In this document: positions 24,684 through 31,539 of the stretch, one piece after another
Numbering within the stretch: position 1 is the stretch's first letter
How the letters are laid out: every line of letters begins with the position of its first letter
Source of the DNA: an uncultured Bacteroidota bacterium
GTDB lineage: Bacteria; Bacteroidota; Bacteroidia; Chitinophagales; Chitinophagaceae
NCBI GenBank assembly: GCA_902826165.1
Contig: CADEDV010000007.1
Span: 1 to 33,154 of the forward strand
DNA: 33,154 bases
Direction: 5' to 3'
The notes under the pieces: model-generated
What the model saw: only the letters and a program-made list of their open reading frames with translations
Databases searched by the model: none
Told to the model about the DNA's origin: nothing
Translations under genes and position numbers: made by a program

Positions 24684-25204
24684 CCTGCGGGAGACCCGTC
24701 TAAGAAAAGAAAGATATGCTTAAAAAATTAATGATCACTACTGCAATAATCATCCTGCTTGCCATAGTAACCTATATACTCTGGCAGGTGTATGATTTTT
24801 CCGCTGATTATAACTATGCCTCTGCTAAAATGGATATTGCAAGCGGAGATGTTAAGATAATTAACACCGGCATTCATAAAATTTCATCAAAAGATGAGGA
24901 AATAGAATTGGTAGCAGCCCGTTACGGATTTAGAAATATCTATGTCGAAAAATTCACAGCAAAGCAGACGGAAAAGGGAATCAGGAATTATAACGACCTG
25001 GTCAGTGGCTATTTGATGATGCGCAACGGGGCTGACTGGAAAACCAGGTACCAGAGAGAAGTTGACTCTTTGTATAAAGCAGCTGAAGCCGGCGGCAAGT
25101 GAGTACCCCTATTTGCAGGCGAACCTGCTGCAACCGACCTGCCGTTTGATGAAAAATAACTAACGACGACGAGCCCTTGCAGGAGACTCGGCTAAGAAAA
25201 AAAG
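24684..25204. repeat. Imperfect direct repeat flanking the 24716-25102 gene
   Basis: CCTGCGGGAGACCCGTCTAA (24684-24703, continuing AGAAAAGAAAG) and CCTTGCAGGAGACTCGGCTA (25175-25194, continuing AGAAAAAAAG) are similar 30-base units. The shared core is GGAGACyCGkCTAAGAAAA. One copy ends three bases before the ATG at 24716, and the other lies 73 bases after the stop. Confidence 0.5.
24716..25102 (+). CDS. Small single-span membrane protein of unknown function
   Basis: 128 residues. MLKKLMITTAIIILLAIVTY begins a hydrophobic segment (about 3-24), which may be an anchor or an uncleaved signal. The rest is a short, charged domain (TAKQTEKGIRNYNDLVSGYL) with no named motif. Codon use is nearer to the backbone than that of the three upstream genes. 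It is framed by the direct repeats described for 24684-25204, so it may be a separately inserted unit. The function is unknown. Confidence 0.68.
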   Translation: MLKKLMITTAIIILLAIVTYILWQVYDFSADYNYASAKMDIASGDVKIINTGIHKISSKDEEIELVAARYGFRNIYVEKFTAKQTEKGIRNYNDLVSGYLMMRNGADWKTRYQREVDSLYKAAEAGGK

Positions 25205-25416
25205 CCAGCAGAATAAGGTTGCATTTTACACATACTGCCAAAAAACCGGCCATTGTTGAAGTGGAATAGTATTAACCAATAAGTTTTATCATTACCCGGT
25301 AACATTTCATCCACCCGGATCGTCTATATCTCTGCTCCATTTCCCTCCCATCCTTTTCAAACCGGGAACAAGAGAGGAAATAGTAGTTTAGCTGTATCGC
25401 TGCAATAACCAACCGC
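25103..25416. other. Gene-free interval of 314 bases
   Basis: No credible coding frame on either strand. It contains the downstream copy of the GGAGAC repeat (25175-25204). TAGTTTAG (25384-25391), a one-mismatch -7 box, lies 25 bases before the ATG of the next gene. No terminator was found. Confidence 0.6.
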
Positions 25417-26670
25417 ATGAAACCAATTGCTGTAGCCAAACAACGTATTGACCTCGTGGATATGCTCCGGGGCTTTTCCTTGCTGGGGATTATCCTGGCC
25501 CATTTTTGCAACCAGTATTATGCCGGTGCAGAGCCACCAGGTCATGAACATTTTAATATACAGAACGGGCTTGACCAGGGCTTACAGCTGTTCCATGATA
25601 TTTTCATCTTTGGCAAATTCTACACGATCTTTTCGTTCCTGTTTGGATTAAGCTTTGCCATCCAGTTACTCAATGCAAAAGAAAAAGGACAGTCATTTAT
25701 TGGCCGCTTTGCCTGGCGGCTGGTCTTATTATTTGCGATCGGTTTCCTTCACCAGTTATTCTATCGTGGAGACATCCTTACTATTTATGCCGTACTGGGC
25801 TTTATATTGCTGTTGTTTTATAAAGCCGGCAATAAAGTATTGCTGATCGTTTCATTTTTCTTTCTATTCAATGGCCCGGGTATTATCCTGCGAACCATTG
25901 AGTTTGTAAGAATAAGTAACCAGCCAGCACAAACACAAAGCCTGCAACCTGTTGCCAGCGATACCACCCATAACAGGATGCAGGATGAAGCCACAGTGTA
26001 TTACAACCTCGTAAAGCAGGGTGATTACAAGCAAATTGCCCGGCTGAATATCAGCAATGAATTCCAGGCAAAACTTGAGTTCCAGGTTTTTTCGGGTCGG
26101 CTGTTTGTTACCCTAGGCCTTTTTTTGCTGGGATTATATATGGGCCGGAATAAAGTATTTGAAAATTTTCCGCATTATAAAAAGAAAATAAAAAAGTGGT
26201 TCTGGTTATCAGTGGCTATTTCCATTTTTGCTTTAGTGATCTATGGGGTCTTTGGGGAAAGCTTGTTTCTTTCCTTTAATATTTACAGCTTACTGGCTTC
26301 CGTCTTAATTGATATTCATTATATCAGTTTCAGCATGGTCTATGCCGGTGGATTCCTGTTGCTAGCACAACGGGCAAAAGCAGGGAATTTCCTCGCTGGT
26401 CTTGCGCCATTAGGGAGAATGGGATTGACGACATACCTGGTTCAAACTATTTTCGGCTTACTGCTGTTCTATGGTTATGGTTTTAACCAGCTGGGAGAAA
26501 TAGGCAATAGTTTCAGCTTTGCTGCCGGGATCATTTTCTTCATCCTGCAGGTCTATATCTGCAAATGGTGGATGAAAAACTATCATTACGGGCCTTTTGA
26601 ATGGATCTGGCGTTCCCTCACCTATTTAAAAGTACAGCCCTGGCGAAAAAAAATTAATCCTCCCTGCTGA
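25417..26670 (+). CDS. DUF418-family integral membrane protein
   Basis: 417 residues with about nine or ten hydrophobic spans. The N-terminus RIDLVDMLRGFSLLGIILAH matches the start of DUF418/acyltransferase-3-like membrane proteins. The C-terminal half, from about residue 230, holds the DUF418 domain: LGRMGLTTYLVQTIFGLLLFYG and the end segment KWWMKNYHYGPFEWIWRSLTY are its usual signatures. Members are related to membrane acyltransferases, but the biochemical role is unproven. It stands alone after the accessory stretch, on the same strand as dps. Confidence 0.88.
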   Translation: MKPIAVAKQRIDLVDMLRGFSLLGIILAHFCNQYYAGAEPPGHEHFNIQNGLDQGLQLFHDIFIFGKFYTIFSFLFGLSFAIQLLNAKEKGQSFIGRFAWRLVLLFAIGFLHQLFYRGDILTIYAVLGFILLLFYKAGNKVLLIVSFFFLFNGPGIILRTIEFVRISNQPAQTQSLQPVASDTTHNRMQDEATVYYNLVKQGDYKQIARLNISNEFQAKLEFQVFSGRLFVTLGLFLLGLYMGRNKVFENFPHYKKKIKKWFWLSVAISIFALVIYGVFGESLFLSFNIYSLLASVLIDIHYISFSMVYAGGFLLLAQRAKAGNFLAGLAPLGRMGLTTYLVQTIFGLLLFYGYGFNQLGEIGNSFSFAAGIIFFILQVYICKWWMKNYHYGPFEWIWRSLTYLKVQPWRKKINPPC

Positions 26671-26702
26671 CAAATATCACATTCCAATCAGGCCTCCTTC
26701 TG

Positions 26703-26710
26703 TACTTTTG
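26703..26710 (+). promoter_or_regulatory. Bacteroidota-type -7 box for dps
   Basis: TACTTTTG, an exact TAnnTTTG match, 13 bases before the ATG at 26724. The leader would be only about 6-9 bases. The element at -33 is not clear. Confidence 0.5.
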
Positions 26711-26723
26711 AAAAAACAGGAAT

Positions 26724-27200
26724 ATGAAAAATCTGAACGCAATAGGATTAGACAGTAAAAAATCTGCCTTACTGGCCGGGCAACTCAACGAGCTGTTGGC
26801 TAACTACTCTATCTTCTATCAAAATGTAAGAGGATATCACTGGAATATCAAAGGCGAGAAATTCTTTGAGCTGCATTTGAAGTTTGAAGAGTTGTATAAT
26901 GATCTGTTACTAAAAATAGATGAAGTGGCGGAACGCATACTTACCCTGGGACATTCGCCCAATCATAAGTATTCTGATTATAAAAAAGTATCAGCGATTG
27001 CCGAAAGCACACAGGTATCGGATGGCCTGAAAGCCGTGGCCGATATCCTGAATTCATTCAAAGTGATCATCGGTATCCAGCGCAACCTTTTATCCTTATC
27101 GGCAGAAACTAATGATGAAGGTACCAATGCCCTGATGAGCGATTATATCCGGGCACAGGAAAAATTAGTGTGGATGTATTCGGCATTCTTGAAAAAATGA
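26724..27200 (+). CDS. dps: DNA starvation / stationary-phase protection protein (Dps-like miniferritin)
   Basis: 158 residues of the ferritin-like four-helix fold, forming 12-mers that oxidise Fe(II) with peroxide and store iron. The ferroxidase ligands of Dps are all present with the right spacing: H39 in GYHWNIKG, H51 in FFELHLKFEELY, and D66 and E70 in KIDEVAERI. The tails are short and only mildly charged, so DNA binding is uncertain. It is monocistronic with its own promoter; in other bacteria such genes respond to oxidative stress, but no operator is recognised here. Confidence 0.95.
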   Translation: MKNLNAIGLDSKKSALLAGQLNELLANYSIFYQNVRGYHWNIKGEKFFELHLKFEELYNDLLLKIDEVAERILTLGHSPNHKYSDYKKVSAIAESTQVSDGLKAVADILNSFKVIIGIQRNLLSLSAETNDEGTNALMSDYIRAQEKLVWMYSAFLKK

Positions 27201-27300
27201 CCTGGACAAAATCGCTATTTTAATCAGTACCTAAGATCATTATCACGGAATTTTAACAGGAATCATTCTGACATCCGGGAAGCAGTCTTTACTTTTAAGT

Positions 27301-27789
27301 ATGAGAAAAATCGCTGTATTCCTGGTATTGTTGTGTTTGATCACCGCCTGTAACAATGAGGCGGTCCAGGAAGACACTACAGATACATTAGCCACAGAAG
27401 AAGTAATCCTCTCACCCGAAGAAAGACTGATCTGGAACACCGTGTATGACAGCCTGGGCGGAAATTATGTGTTGAAACAGCAGCGGCAGGTTAATACAGA
27501 CAGTCTTACGGCTACAGAACTGATCACAGATATCAATGCAGTATGGGAGAATGTGCAACTGGAGTTTATTAAAGTTTCTAATGACACCATCTATACCGCT
27601 ATTCCCAACAGCGAGTTCCTGACACAACGGATGGGCAGTGCCGGTGCTGCTGAATATATGGCCACCAGCACTTATAATCTTACTGAATTAAAAAATATCA
27701 GGTTTGTGAATTACAGCTTTAAAGGAGGTGATCATGCAGCACCCGGTACTTTCCGCCGGGAAGATTTCAGGAATTTCCAACAGCAATAG
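27301..27789 (+). CDS. Lipoprotein of unknown function
   Basis: 162 residues with a lipoprotein signal MRKIAVFLVLLCLITAC (Cys17), followed by an acidic linker NNEAVQEDTTDTLATEE and a domain of about 120 residues (ERLIWNTVYDSLGGNYVLKQ onward). I know no named family. It is convergent with the GH16 gene, and its last codons CAA-CAG-CAA-TAG are one arm of a perfect 12-bp palindrome (27777-27806) that gives both genes a QQQ end. A TACTTTTA box at 27290 is too near the ATG to be convincing. Confidence 0.8.
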   Translation: MRKIAVFLVLLCLITACNNEAVQEDTTDTLATEEVILSPEERLIWNTVYDSLGGNYVLKQQRQVNTDSLTATELITDINAVWENVQLEFIKVSNDTIYTAIPNSEFLTQRMGSAGAAEYMATSTYNLTELKNIRFVNYSFKGGDHAAPGTFRREDFRNFQQQ

Positions 27790-27806
27790 CTTTTTATTGC
27801 TGTTGG
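27777..27806. terminator. Shared palindrome between two convergent genes
   Basis: CCAACAGCAATA (27777-27788) and TATTGCTGTTGG (27795-27806) pair perfectly around GCTTTT. It covers both stop codons and would form the same hairpin in either transcript. There is no outer T-tract, so a role as a bidirectional terminator or 3'-end stabiliser is inferred from position. Confidence 0.65.
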
Positions 27807-28591
27807 TACACTTTCACATAATCAACCTCCATGCGTTGCGGCAATATGGAATCATTGATCCCTTTTTGCCCGCCCCAGGTACCACCAAAAGCCACATTCA
27901 GCAGCAAATACATTTTATTATCAAAAGGCCATGCTTCATATCCGCTTCGTTCATTGGGAAACCGGAAATAAATAGTTCCATCCACTGATACTTTCACACT
28001 GTCTTTATCCCACTCGGTGCCATACACATGAAATTGCTCCGAACAATCCGGAATATGTACCGTATCCGTTTTTTGGGTGCCGATACTATGGTAATATTTT
28101 TTGCAGTGCACAGAGCCATGAATATATCCGGGGTTGAAACCCACATGCTCCATGATATCGATCTCGCCATCATCGGGCCATATCAAAGGAGTATTGGCTC
28201 CCAGCATCCAGATTGCCGGCCAGGTACCCAGCCCCGATGGTAGTTTGGCCCTTACTTCTATTTTCCCATATTGCCATTCTGCTTTTCCTTTGGTGACCAA
28301 CCGGGCGGATGTATAATTCATCCCTTCCCAATTTTCTTTCCTGGCTTCAATAATAAGATTACCTCCTTCCACCCTTGCATTCTCTGGCCGGTTGGCTGTA
28401 TAGTATTGCAATTCCTGGTTGCCCCAGCCATGACCACCCACATCATAATTCCATTTGCTGCTGTCGGGTAATCCCGGGTCATCGAATTCATCACTCCATA
28501 CCAATTTATATTTTTCCTCCACAGTTTTGGAGTTTGACTGGCAGGCCAGCAACCCACCGCAGATGCTTACAAAAAGAAATAGCTTTTTCAT
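27794..28591 (-). CDS. Glycoside hydrolase family 16 lipoprotein (beta-1,3/1,4-glucanase-like)
   Basis: 265 residues from the ATG at 28589-28591. The lipobox GLLAC (Cys17) predicts a membrane-anchored, possibly surface-exposed enzyme. The GH16 jelly roll starts at KLVWSDEFDDPGLPDSSKW and carries the catalytic motif DGEIDIMEHVG, with nucleophile E143, assisting D145 and acid/base E148. The WPAIWML segment before it and the beta-strand Trp/Tyr residues fit laminarinase-type members. Probable substrates are laminarin or mixed-linkage glucan. A longer frame upstream is unlikely, because it would put non-hydrophobic residues before the signal. No SusC/SusD pair is nearby, so it is an isolated enzyme. 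Confidence 0.93.
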   Translation of the reverse strand: MKKLFLFVSICGGLLACQSNSKTVEEKYKLVWSDEFDDPGLPDSSKWNYDVGGHGWGNQELQYYTANRPENARVEGGNLIIEARKENWEGMNYTSARLVTKGKAEWQYGKIEVRAKLPSGLGTWPAIWMLGANTPLIWPDDGEIDIMEHVGFNPGYIHGSVHCKKYYHSIGTQKTDTVHIPDCSEQFHVYGTEWDKDSVKVSVDGTIYFRFPNERSGYEAWPFDNKMYLLLNVAFGGTWGGQKGINDSILPQRMEVDYVKVYQQQ

Positions 28592-28627
28592 GCCCTGAAT
28601 TTCGGACAAAATCACATCCCCAATGTT

Positions 28628-28635
28628 TATTTTTG
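28628..28635 (+). promoter_or_regulatory. Bacteroidota-type -7 box for the bestrophin gene
   Basis: TATTTTTG, an exact TAnnTTTG match, 15 bases before the ATG at 28651. It supports that ATG over the longer open frame that overlaps the GH16 gene. Confidence 0.55.
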
Positions 28636-28650
28636 ATAAAAGACCGTTGC

Positions 28651-29535
28651 ATGATCTCATATAATCCTAAAGACTGGTTCACTTTCATCTTTCGTTTTCA
28701 TAAAGCAGATACCTTCCGCCAACTCGGTAAACTGATCATTGGCATCTGCATCTATTCGGCTATCGTGGCTTACCTGGAACTGGAATACTGGAAACTGTCT
28801 TCCAACAGCTATGTCAGGAATATTCCTTTGATGCATTCCCTGCTTGGTTTTGCTATTTCTATGTTGCTTGTCTTTCGAACCAATACCGCTTACGACCGAT
28901 GGTGGGAAGGACGCAAACTCTGGGGTTCGCTGGTGAACAACAGCCGTAACCTGGCATTGAAGCTGGCCGCAATTTTACCGGCAGAAGAAAAAAGCCAGCG
29001 TTCTTTTTTCCGGAAGATCATACCGGCCTATGCATTTGCCCTGCACAATCACTTACGCCGGGAACAAACCAGGATCGAGTTATTTAATGATGAAGAGCAC
29101 AAGCATGTTTTCAGCAGCATTGATACCGAAAAGCATATTCCCAACCAGGTCGCTTTGCTGATGTATAAACATATCCAGCAATTGTATAAAAACAATACCA
29201 TTTCCGGTGAGCAATTACTTTACCTGAATACAGAACTGCAATCCTTCACCGATATCTGTGGTGCCTGTGAACGGATCAAGAACACCCCGATCCCTTTTTC
29301 CTATAGTGTATTCATCAAGAAATTCATTTTCTTTTATATCATGACACTTCCTTTTGGTTACGTTTTCCAACTGGGCTTTTACGTAGTTCCGGTAGTGGCT
29401 TTTGTTTTTTATGTGCTGGCCAGCCTCGAGCTGATCGCAGAAGAAATTGAAGACCCGTTTGGCGGCGATGAGAATGATGTGCCAACTGATAAACTGGCAC
29501 AGAACATCCACAAGCATGTGGCCGAGATCATTTAA
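28651..29535 (+). CDS. Bestrophin-like channel protein (UPF0187)
   Basis: 294 residues. The start MISYNPKDWFTFIFRFHKAD leads into a first span (about 28-46), then FAISMLLVFRTNTAYDRWWEGRKLW (around 70-94), the signature of bacterial bestrophin homologues, and spans near the C-terminus (FIFFYIMTLPFGYVFQLGFY and the next). The end LELIAEEIEDPFGGDENDVP is the conserved acidic tail that in animal bestrophins forms a calcium clasp. Bacterial members form pentameric ion channels. It diverges from the GH16 gene with 59 bases between start codons. Confidence 0.92.
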   Translation: MISYNPKDWFTFIFRFHKADTFRQLGKLIIGICIYSAIVAYLELEYWKLSSNSYVRNIPLMHSLLGFAISMLLVFRTNTAYDRWWEGRKLWGSLVNNSRNLALKLAAILPAEEKSQRSFFRKIIPAYAFALHNHLRREQTRIELFNDEEHKHVFSSIDTEKHIPNQVALLMYKHIQQLYKNNTISGEQLLYLNTELQSFTDICGACERIKNTPIPFSYSVFIKKFIFFYIMTLPFGYVFQLGFYVVPVVAFVFYVLASLELIAEEIEDPFGGDENDVPTDKLAQNIHKHVAEII

Positions 29536-29621
29536 TTTTCAGAAACCAGCGTTTTGAGCAACTTTGGTTAAACTTTTGCCGTTAATAGTTATCAGAAAAT
29601 CCTTTACCAACCAACGAAAAC

Positions 29622-29978
29622 ATGAAAAAGGCACTGGTTATTCTAAGTCTGGCAACAGCAGCATTTCTTTTTAATTCCTGCAGCAAGGATAATGGTGGCA
29701 ATAACAATCCGCCGCTTGATTGTGCAACGGTAACCAACAAAGCATGGACTGCCGATGTAAATCCAATTATACAGGCTACCTGCAACCAGGTGGATTGCCA
29801 TAACGTGGCCAGTGTGAATGGCCCCGGCCCGCTGACCAATTATGCACAAGTCTTTAGTGCCCGGGCAACGATCCGGACCAATGTGGCTTCCGGAAACATG
29901 CCCCGTAATACCACATTAACCACCGCTCAAAAAAATGCCATCCTTTGCTGGATCGACAGCGGTGCCCCTAATAACTGA
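29622..29978 (+). CDS. Small lipoprotein with a cytochrome-c-like CX4CH motif
   Basis: 118 residues. The lipobox is FNSC (Cys20) followed by a Gly/Asn-rich linker SKDNGGNNNPP. The core has NPIIQATCNQVDCHNVASVN (47-66), in which C54 and C59-H60 are spaced CX4CH instead of the usual haem motif CXXCH. Further on come GPGPLTNYAQV, SGNMPRNTTLT with M93 as a possible distal ligand, and CWIDSGAPNN at the end. That arrangement is typical of small haem-like lipoproteins in Bacteroidota and Planctomycetes domains. Whether it binds haem with the wider spacing is open. It is monocistronic. Confidence 0.85.
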   Translation: MKKALVILSLATAAFLFNSCSKDNGGNNNPPLDCATVTNKAWTADVNPIIQATCNQVDCHNVASVNGPGPLTNYAQVFSARATIRTNVASGNMPRNTTLTTAQKNAILCWIDSGAPNN

Positions 29979-30050
29979 CCGCTCCTGATGCATTGTCTTC
30001 CATGTATTTATCCACCGGCAGCTGACCGGTATTAGTAACCTTACAATCCC

Positions 30051-30058
30051 TATATTTG
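30051..30058 (+). promoter_or_regulatory. Bacteroidota-type -7 box for accD
   Basis: TATATTTG, an exact TAnnTTTG match, 19 bases before the ATG at 30078. Confidence 0.55.
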
Positions 30059-30077
30059 TGCTCTAACTATAAAGGTT

Positions 30078-30992
30078 ATGGCCAAAAAAATTGAAGATTT
30101 TGATGCGAACCTGGCGGGTGAGGAAGGAAAAACGGAGGAAAACAAGACCAGTTGGTTCAAGCGTATCAAGAAAGGAATTAATACCAAGACCTCTGAAAAG
30201 AAAGAAACCCCGGAAGGACTCTGGACCAAATGCCCTGAGTGCAATTATATCTGCACGGTCACTGAATTGAGAGAGCACCTGTTCGTTTGCCCCAAATGCA
30301 GCTATCACCACCGTATCAACAGCCAGGAGTATTTTGAACTGCTGTATGATAATAGTGAATTCACCGAGCTGTTTGAAAATATCCGCAGTAAGGATTTCCT
30401 TGAATTTACCGACCTGAAGCCTTATAAAAAAAGATTGGAAGATATCTGGAGTAAGACGGATCTGAAAGATTCCATGCGGGTAGCGACAGGAACCATACAC
30501 GGGCATGGCATTGTGATCGCCTGTATGGATTTTGAATTTATTGGTGGATCATTGGGCAGTGTGATGGGAGAAAAATTTTCCCGGGCCGTTGATTATTGCG
30601 TTGAGCACAAACAGGCGTACATGGTGATCAGCAAAAGTGGTGGTGCCCGGATGATGGAAAGTGCTTTTTCACTAATGCAGTTAGCCAAGACCAGCGGCAA
30701 ACTTTCACAATTAAGTGATGCCAAGCTCCCTTATATCTCTTTGCTCACCGACCCTACTTTTGGAGGTATTTCTGCTTCCTTTGGTATGCTGGGTGACCTG
30801 AATATTGCCGAGCCCGGGGCACTGATCGGTTTTGCCGGTCCAAGGGTTATTAAAGAAACAATTAAAAAAGATCTGCCGGAAGGATTCCAGCGCAGTGAAT
30901 TCCTCCTGGATCATGGTTTTCTTGATTTCATTGTTGCCCGGAAAGACCTGAAAGATAAACTGGGTGTGGTGCTGGGGCACTTCAAAAGTTAA
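30078..30992 (+). CDS. accD: Acetyl-CoA carboxylase, carboxyltransferase subunit beta
   Basis: Transfers the carboxyl group from biotin to acetyl-CoA, making malonyl-CoA for fatty acid synthesis, together with AccA. It has 304 residues. An N-terminal basic, charged lead (1-48) precedes the four-Cys zinc ribbon: C52 and C55 in WTKCPECNY, C71 and C74 in VCPKCSYH. The crotonase-like carboxyltransferase domain follows, with FIGGSLGSVMGEKFSRAVDY, SKSGGARMMESAFSLMQLAK and DPTFGGISASFGMLGD. The C-terminal IGFAGPRVIKETIKKDLPEG is standard. A terminator hairpin follows 20 bases after the stop and contains the next gene's promoter. Confidence 0.97.
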   Translation: MAKKIEDFDANLAGEEGKTEENKTSWFKRIKKGINTKTSEKKETPEGLWTKCPECNYICTVTELREHLFVCPKCSYHHRINSQEYFELLYDNSEFTELFENIRSKDFLEFTDLKPYKKRLEDIWSKTDLKDSMRVATGTIHGHGIVIACMDFEFIGGSLGSVMGEKFSRAVDYCVEHKQAYMVISKSGGARMMESAFSLMQLAKTSGKLSQLSDAKLPYISLLTDPTFGGISASFGMLGDLNIAEPGALIGFAGPRVIKETIKKDLPEGFQRSEFLLDHGFLDFIVARKDLKDKLGVVLGHFKS

Positions 30993-31012
30993 GCATATAT
31001 CAAAAATCAGTT

Positions 31013-31044
31013 AGTAAGAGGTATTTTTGCCTCTTACTTTTTTT
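31013..31044 (+). terminator. accD terminator containing the smpB promoter
   Basis: AGTAAGAGG (31013-31021) pairs perfectly with CCTCTTACT (31030-31038), followed by a T-run to 31044. The eight-base loop is TATTTTTG, itself an exact -7 promoter box. The smpB ATG is at 31049, only five bases after the T-run. Confidence 0.85.
31022..31029 (+). promoter_or_regulatory. Bacteroidota-type -7 box in the terminator loop, for smpB
   Basis: TATTTTTG, an exact TAnnTTTG match, 19 bases before the smpB ATG at 31049. Transcription would start near the 3' arm of the accD terminator, so the smpB leader would be about 10-15 bases and could not refold into the full hairpin. Confidence 0.5.
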
Positions 31045-31048
31045 GTGC

Positions 31049-31486
31049 ATGAACGAGATAAAGAACAGATCAGCTTATTACGAATACTTCATCGATGCCA
31101 AATACGATGCGGGCATGGTATTGCTGGGCACCGAGGTGAAATCGCTGCGGGAAGGGAAAGCCAGTTTCAACGACAGCTTCTGCATCATCCACCAGGGTGA
31201 AGTGTGGCTGAAAAGCATGCATATTGCCCAATATTCACATGGCACGGTCACTAATCATGACCCGTTAAGGGACCGGAAACTGCTGTTGCAGAAAAGAGAG
31301 ATCCGGAAAATGGAAGGCAAGCTGAAAGAGAAAGGCTATACCATTATTCCGCTCCGCATCTTTTTAAACGATAAGGGCATGATGAAGATCGAGATCGGCC
31401 TGGGTAAAGGGAAAAAACTCTACGACAAGCGGGAAAGTATCAGGCAGAAAGACGTGGACCGGGAAATGAAACGGTATATTAAATAA
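31049..31486 (+). CDS. smpB: SsrA-binding protein SmpB
   Basis: Binds tmRNA and delivers it to stalled ribosomes for trans-translation. It has 145 residues, as usual. Family motifs are AGMVLLGTEVKSLREGK (21-37), NDSFC and the stretch PLRDRKLLLQKREIRKME. The C-terminal tail KKLYDKRESIRQKDVDREMK, which folds in the ribosomal mRNA channel, is complete. The ATG at 31049 was chosen over a TTG two codons upstream, as the TTG lies inside the accD terminator T-run. No tmRNA gene is seen in the window. Confidence 0.97.
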   Translation: MNEIKNRSAYYEYFIDAKYDAGMVLLGTEVKSLREGKASFNDSFCIIHQGEVWLKSMHIAQYSHGTVTNHDPLRDRKLLLQKREIRKMEGKLKEKGYTIIPLRIFLNDKGMMKIEIGLGKGKKLYDKRESIRQKDVDREMKRYIK

Positions 31487-31539
31487 GTGGTTACAATTTT
31501 CTTTTATTAGGGAATGATTTTTGCCGATCTTAGAACTTC

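Noticed and set aside
24536-24715. A coding remnant between the two small accessory genes
   Set aside because: No frame of useful length or recognisable peptide was found; only the upstream copy of the GGAGAC repeat is clear.
28375-28650. A 92-residue N-terminal extension of the bestrophin-like protein
   Set aside because: It lies antisense to the signal and start of the GH16 gene, and a promoter box at 28628-28635 would start transcription after it.
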